From: Ferruginibacter sp.
GTDB taxonomy: Bacteria; Bacteroidota; Bacteroidia; Chitinophagales; Chitinophagaceae
Reading direction: 5' to 3'
Length of the DNA stretch: 64,000 nucleotides
NCBI GenBank assembly: GCA_013141115.1
Contig: JABFRP010000002.1
Coordinates: forward strand, 1,414,647-1,478,646
Shown: positions 27,174 to 35,102 of the stretch, piece after piece
Layout: the number at the start of each line of letters is the position of its first letter
Position numbering within the stretch: the stretch's first letter is position 1
Made by a program: the position numbers and the translations under genes
The notes under the pieces: generated by a model
What the model saw: the letters and a program-made list of their open reading frames with translations, nothing else
Databases searched by the model: none
Told to the model about the DNA's origin: nothing

Positions 27174-27884
27174 AAGCTTTGCCGCTCTTTCTAAATCTTC
27201 CGGGGTATCAATTTCAACCCCCATATATTTGGTAACCACCATTTTTAAGGGCACGCCATTTTCTAAGTAGCGGAGGCATTCCACTTTTTCGGCAGCTTCC
27301 AATGCGGTCATTGGCCAGCTGGTAAAATTCATCAGTGCCTGTTTGCGAAAAGCATATACACCAATATGTTCGTAATAAGTAATAGCCACCTCTTTATCTC
27401 TTGGGTAAGGAATAACTCTTCGGCTAAATAGTAGTGAGTTCATGTTTTTATCCACCACCACTTTTACATAATTAGGGTCCTTAATAAATTTTTCATCATA
27501 TAATACCTGCATCAATGAAGCCACCTGAACGCTTTCGTCGTTAAAAGTTTCTAATAGTTTTTGTAAGGGATCTTTTTGTACAAACGGTTCATCACCCTGA
27601 ACGTTTACAATTATATCCACTTCCATATCTGCAACTGCTTCTGCAATTCTATCGCTGCCGCTTTCGTGTGTTCTCACACTCATTTTTGCTTTACCGCCAT
27701 GCTGAGTTATCTCATTAAAAATAATTTCGCTGTCAGTTACTACCATTACTTCATCAAATAAGCCAGTGGCCAGTGTATTGTCATAAGTATGGCGGATAAC
27801 CGTTTTATCTTTTAATAACTGCATTAGCTTTGCAGGAAAACGGGTGGCAGCATAGCGTGCCGGTATCATGGCAATTTTCTTCAT
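27168..27884 (-). CDS. kdsB: 3-deoxy-manno-octulosonate cytidylyltransferase KdsB
   Basis: A 238-residue enzyme that activates Kdo to CMP-Kdo for lipopolysaccharide core synthesis. Conserved segments are MIPARYAATRFPAKLMQLL, TDSEIIFNEITQHGGKAKMS, RTHESGSDRIAEAVADMEV, IVNVQGDEPFVQKDPLQ and HIGVYAFRKQALMNFTSWPM. The ATG at 27884 is used instead of an adjacent upstream TTG. Its proximity to the KdnB-like dehydrogenase raises the possibility of an 8-amino-Kdo pathway, as in Shewanella, where KdsB prefers the amino sugar. Confidence 0.96.
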   Translation of the reverse strand: MKKIAMIPARYAATRFPAKLMQLLKDKTVIRHTYDNTLATGLFDEVMVVTDSEIIFNEITQHGGKAKMSVRTHESGSDRIAEAVADMEVDIIVNVQGDEPFVQKDPLQKLLETFNDESVQVASLMQVLYDEKFIKDPNYVKVVVDKNMNSLLFSRRVIPYPRDKEVAITYYEHIGVYAFRKQALMNFTSWPMTALEAAEKVECLRYLENGVPLKMVVTKYMGVEIDTPEDLERAAKLL

Positions 27885-28008
27885 CAAAAAATAATTAGGT
27901 ATAAAGTTACCAATTAAAAGCCCTGCCCATTAATGGAGAATAAAAAATTTATATAAAAATTACTTTTTAAAAATTATGCCAGCTTGTTAAAAAGCAAACG
28001 GATTTACT

Positions 28009-28016
28009 TATATTTG
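28009..28016 (+). promoter_or_regulatory. Putative -7 box for ATP-grasp/alpha-E operon
   Basis: TATATTTG fits TAnnTTTG exactly, 56 bp before the ATG at 28073. A TTG lies at 27984-27986, slightly further upstream than the usual spacing. Confidence 0.4.
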
Positions 28017-28072
28017 GTTGCCATATATTCTTTTCGATTGCAGGTCAATTTATATTTTATAAACTAACTGTT

Positions 28073-29522
28073 ATGCAAACTAGCGAACTGTTGCAATCGT
28101 ATTTGGTTGATGCCAACACCTGGGATGAGATGTACAAAGATGCATCTGTAAGGGAGCAGTATAAAAAAGCACTCGATTTTTTACAGCAGCTTTCTATTGA
28201 TGAACTGAATAAAAAAGAGGAGCTGGCCAAACGCCTTTTCATGAGCCAGGGTATTACATTTACTGTTTACAGCGATGGCGAGGGCATTGAAAAGATATTT
28301 CCTTTTGATATTATTCCCCGTATCATCACCGCTGCCGAGTGGGATTTTATTGAAAAAGGCATTAAGCAAAGGCTAAAGGCACTCAACCTTTTTTTAAAAG
28401 ATATTTACAGCAACCAGTTTATTATTAAAGATGGGGTGATGCCAGCACAAATGATATATAGTTGTCCGCATTATTTAAGGGAGATGCACAACTTTCCGGT
28501 GCCATATGATATTTATGTACACATATCGGGTATCGATCTTATTCGTGACAGTGATGGTTCATTCTATATTTTAGAAGATAACCTGCGTACGCCAAGCGGT
28601 GTAAGTTATATGCTGGAGAACAGGGAGATCACCAAGCGTATCTTTCCTGATTTGTTGCCGCACAATAATGTACGCAGCGTAACTGAATACCCAACTATAC
28701 TGCATAGAAATTTAATGTCGCTTTCGCCCAGGCAGATCTATAACCCAACTATTGTGTTATTAACACCAGGCATTTACAACTCTGCTTATTTTGAACATAC
28801 TACTTTAGCAAGAATGATGGGGGTGGAACTGGTAGAAGGAAAAGATCTGGTGGTAGACAATCATAAAGTATATATGAAAACCACCTCAGGCCTGCAGCAG
28901 GTAGATGTTATTTACCGCCGTGTGGATGATGAATATTTAGACCCGCTGGTTTTTGATCCCGGAAGTTTGCTGGGCGTTGCCGGAATTATGAGTGCTTACC
29001 GCAAAGGCAATGTAGCCATTGTAAATGCAGTGGGTAATGGCGTGGCGGATGACAAGGCCATTTACACTTTTGTTCCGGCCATGATCCGTTATTACTTAAA
29101 CGAAGAGCCGCTGTTAAAGAACGTGCCCACTTACCAGTTAGGTAAAGATGACGAAAGGGAACATGTGTTTAAAAATATTGAACGCATGGTAATTAAAAAA
29201 ACCAATGCCAGTGGCGGCTACGGTATGGTTGATGGGTAGTGCCGCAACCGAAAAGGAAATTGAGGAATACAAAAAAGAAGTGATCGTTAACCCGAGAGAA
29301 TTTATTGCTCAGCCCATCATTAGTTTGTCCAGTTGCCCCTGCTATATGGGTGGCGAATTAAAACCACGGAGAGTAGACTTAAGGCCTTATGCTTTATGCG
29401 GCCCAGGCGGAATAGAAATTGTACCCGGAGGTTTAACACGTGTGGCACTTAAAGAAGGGTCGCTGGTGGTAAACTCATCGCAGGGTGGAGGTAGTAAGGA
29501 TACCTGGGTGTTGATGGATTAA
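28073..29522 (+). pseudogene. Circularly permuted ATP-grasp protein (DUF404/DUF407), one-base frameshift
   Basis: The first frame, 28073-29239, gives 388 residues with PYDIYVHISGIDLIRDSDG, ILEDNLRTPSGVSYMLENR and VDVIYRRVDDEYLDPLVF, and stops abruptly after [12 protein letters not shown]. An extra G in the GG at 29227-29228 breaks the frame. The next frame continues [18 protein letters not shown] and YIAQP-like [13 protein letters not shown], ending [17 protein letters not shown] at 29522, which is the expected C-terminus. Restored length is about 482 residues, normal for the family. These proteins occur with alpha-E and transglutaminase-like genes, as here, in an uncharacterised peptide/amide-forming system. 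Sequencing error and true mutation cannot be told apart. Confidence 0.9.
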
Positions 29523-29525
29523 TCT

Positions 29526-29627
29526 CCCGCAGAATACGCAGAATACGCAGATATCGCAGAAGCGAATCTATTAGTATTAAGTTAAAAAATTAAAACTCAA
29601 TCTGCGCCTTCAGCGAAATCTGCGGGC
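29526..29627. repeat. Dispersed intergenic repeat, CCCGCAG...CTGCGGG type
   Basis: It opens CCCGCAGAATACGCAG and closes TTCAGCGAAATCTGCGGGC (29609-29627); the closing 19 bases are identical to 5825-5843. The arms are imperfectly complementary. It lies between the CP-ATP-grasp and alpha-E genes, so it is transcribed as part of that operon's spacer. Confidence 0.75.
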
Positions 29628-29644
29628 CAATTAAAAGAATAACA

Positions 29645-30580
29645 ATGTTAAGTAGAGTTGCCGATAGTTTATTTTGGATGAGCCGCTATATGGAAAGAGC
29701 GGACGGCATTTTAAGAATGCTGAAAATTAATTATGCTTCTTCGCAGGATGACATACAGGAATTTAGCTGGAAGCCCGTGCTAAGAATTTTCACCTTTTTA
29801 AAAGATGAAGATGCTGCGGCACTGGCAAAGAATACCAGGGCGGTTTTACAGTTTATGGTTACCGATAAAGACAATCCCAATTCGGTATTGAATATTGTAA
29901 CACAGGCAAGGGAGAATGGCCGCAGTGTGCAGGACCATATCACTAAAGAAATGTGGCAATGCCTTAACGATTTTTATCATACCGTACGGCAGGAAAGATT
30001 AATAGACCAGTTACAAAGAGAAGACCCTATTACCGTGCTGGATACATTAATAAAAGAAGGGCTTTTGTATTATGGCACCACCGATGTAACGATGGCAAGA
30101 GGCGAGGGCAACTCGTTTATTAATATTGGAAAGTTACTGGAACGTGCTATTCAGTCCGCAGATATTCTGGATATAAAATTCAGCGATCTGAATTATGAAC
30201 TGGATAAGCCGGCAGATACCACTTACTGGAAATACATGCTGATGTCCATCTCTGGGTATGAATTATATTTAAAAACCTACCGAGGAGGGTTTGAAGCAAA
30301 AAAAGTAATGGAACAGATCATTTTAAATGAAAATTTTCCCCGTTCGGTAATATACTCGGTGCGCCACCTGCACAATTATTTTAGCAGGTTGCAAAATAAC
30401 AGTAACAGTTATGGCTTTAATGAAATAGATTTTATGATTGGTAAACTGGAGAGTAAAATAAAATTCTCTACACCCGATACTATTATATTCGAAGGGCTGC
30501 ATCATTTTTTAACAGAAACTAAAATATCGCTTTTTGAAATTGGAAGCACATTAAGTAAAAATTATTTTGGCCACAGCTAA
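29645..30580 (+). CDS. Alpha-E domain protein (DUF403)
   Basis: A 311-residue, mainly helical protein with the family opening LSRVADSLFWMSRYMERADG, then ENGRSVQDHITKEMWQCLND and FINIGKLLERAIQSADILD. Alpha-E proteins accompany circularly permuted ATP-grasp and transglutaminase-like proteins in many bacteria. Comparative genomics predicts a shared role in forming or cleaving peptide or amide bonds, but the biochemistry is undetermined. It is the second gene of the probable trio, 122 bp after the ATP-grasp gene across a repeat. No signal peptide is present. Confidence 0.92.
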   Translation: MLSRVADSLFWMSRYMERADGILRMLKINYASSQDDIQEFSWKPVLRIFTFLKDEDAAALAKNTRAVLQFMVTDKDNPNSVLNIVTQARENGRSVQDHITKEMWQCLNDFYHTVRQERLIDQLQREDPITVLDTLIKEGLLYYGTTDVTMARGEGNSFINIGKLLERAIQSADILDIKFSDLNYELDKPADTTYWKYMLMSISGYELYLKTYRGGFEAKKVMEQIILNENFPRSVIYSVRHLHNYFSRLQNNSNSYGFNEIDFMIGKLESKIKFSTPDTIIFEGLHHFLTETKISLFEIGSTLSKNYFGHS

Positions 30581-30585
30581 GTGAG

Positions 30586-30676
30586 TGGTGAGTTGTGAAT
30601 GGTGAGTAGCGTTTTCCGGACGACACTTGCTTTATTAACTACAAACCACAAACTATTAACAACTCACAACTCACCA
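30586..30676. repeat. Intergenic inverted repeat (13-bp arms)
   Basis: TGGTGAGTTGTGA (30586-30598) is the exact reverse complement of 30664-30676, with related GTGAATGGTGAG and CTCACCATTCAC sequences beside each arm. It fills the gap between the alpha-E and transglutaminase genes. Confidence 0.8.
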
Positions 30677-30692
30677 TTCACAAACCCACGTC

Positions 30693-31664
30693 ATGCCTCA
30701 GTTTACCATACAGCACATTACTAAATATACATACCCCGAACCTGTCATGGACAGCGCTAACCAAATAATGCTGTTTCCGTTAAAAGATGAATTTCAGGAA
30801 GTAAAAAGCCAGCATATTTTTATAACCGGGGAACCGTTTTTGGAAATCTTTACAGATTATTATGGCAACGAGATCGGTTCGTTTATGAACATTGCAGCAC
30901 ATACGGAAATGCGCATTGAATCTACTATTTCTGTTGTAACTAAACCAAGGCTTTTACCGGCCGACGACCAGGATACCCCAACGCAATGGGCGCACCTGGA
31001 AGAAATAAAATACATTATCCCTTATATAGATTTTTTAAAGCAGGAAAATTTTAAAGACCTGGCGGAAGTAAAAGCAATTGCTGACGCAGGATTTTATAAA
31101 ACAGTTTCGGTGTTTACTGCAGTAAAACAATTGAACGAGTATGTGTACAATAACCTGAGTTACATAAAAGGCATAACCACAGTAGAAACAACCCTGGATG
31201 AAATTTGGCAGCTTAAGGCCGGCGTATGCCAGGATTTTGCACACATCTTACTGGTAATGCTGCGCTTGCTGGGCATACCGGCCCGTTATGTTAGCGGCTA
31301 TGTGTGCCCGCACGATAATAACCTGCGTGGCGAAGGTGCTACACATGCCTGGGTAGAAGCTTATATTCCTTTTTATGGCTGGCTGGGGGTAGACCCCACT
31401 AACAACTGTATGGTGAACGACCTGCATGTACGATTAGCCATTGGCAGAAGTTTTAGCGATTGCTCCCCCGTAAAAGGCACTTATAAAGGAACGGCTAAGC
31501 AAACTTTAGAAGTAGGTGTTTCTGTATCGTATGAAGATGGATCAGTTGCAGCTAATCAGGCAGCTATATTAACCGCACAGGTTATTGGCCAAGCAGTGAT
31601 AAGCGATAAAATTGATGGCAACTCTTACAGAAGGTATGTGCAAATGATACAGCAGCAGCAGTAG
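30693..31664 (+). CDS. Transglutaminase-like protein with bacterial N-terminal domain
   Basis: A 323-residue protein. Residues ~1-80 resemble the bacterial transglutaminase-like N-terminal domain (FTIQHITKYTYPEPVMDSAN). The papain-like core carries catalytic Cys in KAGVCQDFAHILLVMLRLLG (~175), His in GEGATHAWVEAYIP (~215) and Asp in GWLGVDPTNN (~230). It completes the trio with circularly permuted ATP-grasp and alpha-E proteins. Such a protein could form or hydrolyse peptide or isopeptide bonds; substrates unknown. It has no signal peptide, so is probably cytoplasmic. It ends in front of a strong 24-bp palindrome. Confidence 0.93.
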   Translation: MPQFTIQHITKYTYPEPVMDSANQIMLFPLKDEFQEVKSQHIFITGEPFLEIFTDYYGNEIGSFMNIAAHTEMRIESTISVVTKPRLLPADDQDTPTQWAHLEEIKYIIPYIDFLKQENFKDLAEVKAIADAGFYKTVSVFTAVKQLNEYVYNNLSYIKGITTVETTLDEIWQLKAGVCQDFAHILLVMLRLLGIPARYVSGYVCPHDNNLRGEGATHAWVEAYIPFYGWLGVDPTNNCMVNDLHVRLAIGRSFSDCSPVKGTYKGTAKQTLEVGVSVSYEDGSVAANQAAILTAQVIGQAVISDKIDGNSYRRYVQMIQQQQ

Positions 31665-31671
31665 GCCGGCG

Positions 31672-31738
31672 GTACATCGAAATTATTATTTCGATTCTTA
31701 GCAGTGTACAGCGTATCGAAATAATAATTTCGATGTAC
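31672..31738. repeat. 24-bp perfect inverted repeat between convergent genes
   Basis: The arms 31672-31695 and 31715-31738 are exact reverse complements, separated by 19 bases. Each arm also contains its own palindrome ATCGAAAT-TATT-ATTTCGAT-like. It lies between the converging transglutaminase and DUF2007 genes. No T-tract follows either arm. It could stop transcription by structure, or be a miniature palindromic element. Confidence 0.85.
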
Positions 31739-31758
31739 ATAAAACAAAGCGTGGTTTG

Positions 31759-32166
31759 TTAAAAACTGGCCGGTATTTCTGCAAAAATTGATTTGCAATT
31801 GGTACAAACATATTCTTTTTTATAAGTACTGCTTTGGCCATAAGCAACCTGGTTTTTTAATTTACCCCAAAAGCTCTCCGGGTTATTGATGGTTTCTTTT
31901 ACTTCCAAATTATTGGTATGGCACTTAGGGCAGGCAATGTCTTTTAAATAATTTTCTTCAGCCTCCTTTAATAATACTACCGCTGCCGGGTAATCCGTTT
32001 CAGCCACCATTAATTTTATGCCGCCTACCGCGGGGTTTAGCAAAGGATCAATAGTTACTATATTCTCGTCCTTTAAATGACACTGGATCTCGTTTTCCTG
32101 TAATAACCCCAGCGTCATATTGGCCAGCATATAATTATCGTAGGATGCTATTTGTTTAAAGTGCAT
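31759..32166 (-). CDS. DUF2007 domain protein with C-terminal zinc ribbon
   Basis: A 135-residue protein. The first ~70 residues match DUF2007 (YMLANMTLGLLQENEIQCHL, then GIKLMVAETDYPAAVVLLKE), a small alpha/beta signalling-like domain. The end has two CxxC pairs (ACPKCHTNN and VCTNCKSIF) that probably bind zinc. Function unknown. The ATG is 5 bp after the stop of the SPFH gene, so the pair is one transcription unit. Confidence 0.8.
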   Translation of the reverse strand: MHFKQIASYDNYMLANMTLGLLQENEIQCHLKDENIVTIDPLLNPAVGGIKLMVAETDYPAAVVLLKEAEENYLKDIACPKCHTNNLEVKETINNPESFWGKLKNQVAYGQSSTYKKEYVCTNCKSIFAEIPASF

Positions 32167-32171
32167 AATTT

Positions 32172-33077
32172 TTATTGTTTTCCATCAATTATCAATGGTG
32201 TATTTCCTTTACCCATTACAATTACTTTTGCATTGCTGCTAAGGGCCAGCTCTTTCATGGCCTTAATTTGTTCGTATTGCAATTGCTGATCGGTAAGGCC
32301 CGTATTAATAATGCGCTGGTAATCGGCAATACCCTGGGCTTCTACTCTTTTACGCTCGGCCTCCTGTTTTTCTTTTAATAATACAAATTCCATCTTTTTA
32401 GCATCCTGCTCGGCATTTATTTTAGATTCGATAGATGCTTTTACAGAATTGGGTAAGGTGATATTTCTTACCAGCAATTGTTCCAGCATTAAGCCGCGTT
32501 TTTTAAAATCTTCTTCAATGCTTTTATAAATGCGTTGCTGAAATTCATCCCTTTTATTACCAAACAGATCTACCGCCTGGTAGTACACCGCATTATCACG
32601 GATCTTTGTACGGGTAAGCGGCCGCACAATTTTATCTTCATAATCGTCGCCGGTTTCCTTTAATAATTTAGGTGCTTCGGTGGCTACTATCCGGTATAAA
32701 ACGGTAAGGTCTATCGTTACCTCCAGCCCATCGCTGGTTAAAACCCTTATCGCATCGTCGCCCGATTTATGGCCTTCATCATTTACACCACTCATGGTGT
32801 AGTTCTGTGTTTTTACATCTAATTTTTTTACATCCAGCAAAGGGTTAATGAAGTGTAAGCCACTTCCCATTACATCATTTTGAATACTGCCAAATAACAC
32901 TTTTACTCCAATTTGTCCTGCATCAATTTGTTTTACGCAGGAGGTAATAACACCCAGGGCAATAAAAACTACACCTAAAATACGGCCAGCGGGTTTAAAT
33001 TTTTGCAAAGAAGGATTGTTTTTTAAGAATACGCCGGAGGCAATAAAAGCAATAATGCCCAATACAATCAGGAACAT
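32172..33077 (-). CDS. Prohibitin/SPFH-family membrane protein
   Basis: A 301-residue SPFH (band 7) protein. Two hydrophobic stretches open it (FLIVLGIIAFIASGVFL and a segment at ~32-48), then the SPFH domain (QIGVKVLFGSIQNDVMGSGL, DGLEVTIDLTVLYRI, VRPLTRTKIRDNAVYY), and a Glu/Lys/Arg-rich helix (KEKQEAERKRVEAQGIADYQ). Such proteins form large membrane-associated rings that hold proteases such as FtsH or organise lipids. It could be the HflC/prohibitin homologue. It probably forms an operon with the DUF2007 gene. Confidence 0.9.
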   Translation of the reverse strand: MFLIVLGIIAFIASGVFLKNNPSLQKFKPAGRILGVVFIALGVITSCVKQIDAGQIGVKVLFGSIQNDVMGSGLHFINPLLDVKKLDVKTQNYTMSGVNDEGHKSGDDAIRVLTSDGLEVTIDLTVLYRIVATEAPKLLKETGDDYEDKIVRPLTRTKIRDNAVYYQAVDLFGNKRDEFQQRIYKSIEEDFKKRGLMLEQLLVRNITLPNSVKASIESKINAEQDAKKMEFVLLKEKQEAERKRVEAQGIADYQRIINTGLTDQQLQYEQIKAMKELALSSNAKVIVMGKGNTPLIIDGKQ

Positions 33078-33151
33078 GGTGGTTGAATTTAAGTATGTAA
33101 GTTCGGTAGAAGATTTAAGAAATATCTAAATCATTTTGCACAGGGTGAAAA

Positions 33152-33180
33152 TAAAAAACCGAAGCCAAAAACTCCGGTTT
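33152..33180 (-). terminator. Rho-independent terminator of dnaN
   Basis: On the minus strand a 9-bp stem (33172-33180 with 33156-33164, one G-U pair) with a 7-nt loop is followed by TTTTTT. It lies 58 bp downstream of the dnaN stop codon. Confidence 0.82.
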
Positions 33181-33237
33181 CAAATATATTATGCTCTCCG
33201 TCAGTTCTCCCCAACAAGTTGGGGACGGAGGGGGCTT

Positions 33238-34353
33238 TTAATTATTCAACATCAATGGCATTACCAGCATCAGCAGTTCTTCATTATCGCCCATTTCGGT
33301 AGGTTTAATAATACCCGCTTTTGTAGGCGTACTCAATTCCATATTTATTTCGCTGGTATCGGCGCCATTCAGCATTTCAATTAAAAATTTGGCGTTGAAA
33401 GCAATTTGCAGGTCTTCGCCATCATACTGGCAGGCCATGCGTTCGTTACCTTCAAAACTAAAATCCACATCCTGTGCGGCCAACTGTAATTCGCTGCCGC
33501 TGATGCTTAATGCCACCTGGTTGGTGCTTTTATTACTAAATACACTTACACGGCGCAGGGCATTTTGAAAATCGCTTTTGTTCACCGTCATTTTATAAGG
33601 ATTATCAACCGGTATTACCACTTTATAATCGGGAAAACGGGCATCTATCAACCGGCACACCAGTTCGGTACCGCCATGTTTTACAAATAAGTGATTGCTA
33701 TTATAGCTGATGTTCAGTTCATCTTCATTATCGGGTAAAGAACCTTTTAATAAGCTCAAAGGTTTTTTAGGTACAATGAAAGAATCTTTTTTAGGGCAGC
33801 TTACATCGGTACGGGTATAACGCACCAAACGGTGGGCATCAGTAGCAACGAAGGTCATCCCTTTTTTATCCAGTTCAAAAAACACCCCGGTCATGGCCGG
33901 GCGAAGGTCATCATTGCTTACCGCAAAAATGGCTTTGTTGATAGCAGTAACCAATGCGGTAGATGTCATGGTAAAACTGTTGGCATCATCAGCCGCTGGT
34001 TCTTTAGGAAAGTTATCGGGATTTTCTCCCATCACTTTATACTTACCATTATCGCTGGTTAATTCCACACCAAAATTCTTATCTATATTAAAAGTGAGTG
34101 GCTGCTCGGGTATGTTCTTTAAAGAATCCATCAGGATCTTTGCCGGGATACATACTTTGCCGCTGTCTTTGGCTTCAATATCCAGGTGTACTTTCATTAC
34201 GGTTTCCAGGTCGGTAGCCACTACGGTGAGTTTGTTTTTTTCAATTTCAAACAAAAAGTCTTCCAGGATGGGCAATACGGTATTGGCGTTAATTACACCG
34301 CTGATCTGTTGCAGTTGTTTCAGCAAAGCCGAAGACGAAACGATAAACTTCAT
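33238..34353 (-). CDS. dnaN: DNA polymerase III beta subunit (sliding clamp)
   Basis: A 371-residue three-domain clamp, normal length. It opens MKFIVSSSALLKQLQQISGV and includes LPILEDFLFEIEKNKLTVVA, TDLETVMKVHLDIEAKDSG, FVATDAHRLVRYTRTD and FNAKFLIEMLNG. The dimeric ring tethers DNA polymerase III to DNA. dnaN is often close to the replication origin; here dnaA, recF and gyrB are not neighbours, as is common in Bacteroidota. It is monocistronic with a terminator on its 3' side. Confidence 0.97.
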   Translation of the reverse strand: MKFIVSSSALLKQLQQISGVINANTVLPILEDFLFEIEKNKLTVVATDLETVMKVHLDIEAKDSGKVCIPAKILMDSLKNIPEQPLTFNIDKNFGVELTSDNGKYKVMGENPDNFPKEPAADDANSFTMTSTALVTAINKAIFAVSNDDLRPAMTGVFFELDKKGMTFVATDAHRLVRYTRTDVSCPKKDSFIVPKKPLSLLKGSLPDNEDELNISYNSNHLFVKHGGTELVCRLIDARFPDYKVVIPVDNPYKMTVNKSDFQNALRRVSVFSNKSTNQVALSISGSELQLAAQDVDFSFEGNERMACQYDGEDLQIAFNAKFLIEMLNGADTSEINMELSTPTKAGIIKPTEMGDNEELLMLVMPLMLNN

Positions 34354-34374
34354 AAAATATAGTTATTATAGCTC

Positions 34375-34382
34375 CAAAGATA
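34375..34382 (-). promoter_or_regulatory. Putative dnaN -7 box
   Basis: On the minus strand TATCTTTG fits TAnnTTTG exactly, 21 bp upstream of the ATG at 34353. No clear -33 box was seen. Confidence 0.45.
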
Positions 34383-34490
34383 AAAGATTGCTTGTAATGA
34401 AGATAATAAAAATTGCCCCGGCTGTGTATAAATAGGCAATATTGTGATTAAAGCTGCATTTTGCTGCAAGCAGTATATTTTTGTAGCTCT

Positions 34491-34958
34491 ATGAACACTC
34501 AAAAATTTACACCCCAACAGTCGCTCCCCAAGGCAAAACACTACTGCGCTTACCAGGAGCGCTGCCATGCCGAGGTAAAAGATAAGCTGTATGGTTTTGG
34601 GTTAAATAAAAAAGAAGTGGACGAGATCATCAGCATACTGATTGAAGAGAATTACTTAAATGAAGAACGTTTTGCCATTGCTTTTGCCGGTGGCCATTTT
34701 AGAACAAAAAAATGGGGCCGGGTAAAAATAAAATACCAGCTCAAACAAAAACAAGTTAGCGAATACTGTATTAAAAAAGCCCTGCGGCAAATTGACGAGG
34801 AAGATTATTTAAAGACCCTGCAAAAGCTTTTTGATGAAAAAGTAAAAACACTCAGGAGTGAAAAAAATATCTTTATCAAAAAAAGAAAATTACAGGATCA
34901 TTTGATGCAAAAAGGTTTTGAAACTGATTTGATAAGAGAGATGATGAATACGATTTAA
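34491..34958 (+). CDS. recX: Regulatory protein RecX
   Basis: A 155-residue helical-repeat protein with RecX motifs: KAKHYCAYQERCHAEVKDKL, VDEIISILIEENYLNEERFA and FRTKKWGRVKIKYQLKQK. RecX modulates RecA filaments. The ATG at 34491 is chosen because an upstream TTG at 34461 would add ten residues with no family similarity. A perfect TATTTTTG -7 box lies at 34476-34483, seven bp before this ATG and after the TTG. A transcript starting there could not use the TTG and would be nearly leaderless. recA is not adjacent. Confidence 0.88.
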   Translation: MNTQKFTPQQSLPKAKHYCAYQERCHAEVKDKLYGFGLNKKEVDEIISILIEENYLNEERFAIAFAGGHFRTKKWGRVKIKYQLKQKQVSEYCIKKALRQIDEEDYLKTLQKLFDEKVKTLRSEKNIFIKKRKLQDHLMQKGFETDLIREMMNTI

Positions 34959-34983
34959 TCCGCCTTCGGCGATTTTTTGGAAC

Positions 34984-35053
34984 GCAGATTTTTATGATGG
35001 TTAAGATTTTCGCAGATCAATCATAATTTATCATGTGCATCATAAAAATCTGC
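34984..35053. repeat. 16-bp perfect inverted repeat between convergent genes
   Basis: GCAGATTTTTATGATG (34984-34999) is the exact reverse complement of 35038-35053, with a second CGCAGAT and ATAATTTATCATG between. It separates recX and the 299-aa secreted-protein gene. It belongs to the CGCAGA-rich repeat style seen elsewhere in the window. A bidirectional terminator role is possible, but no clean T-run follows. Confidence 0.7.
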
Positions 35054-35102
35054 CTTCCCTTTTGAACATTGCAATTGCTTTTTAAAAAAACAATCCAATT
35101 TT

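Noticed and set aside
29438-29448. ACACGTGT core as another parS-like site
   Set aside because: Only the central CACGTG matches; the flanks lack TGTT/AACA and it lies inside a coding region.
29205-29522. Separate 105-residue gene after the ATP-grasp protein
   Set aside because: Its sequence is the conserved C-terminus of the ATP-grasp family in another frame, so it is the frameshifted tail rather than its own gene.
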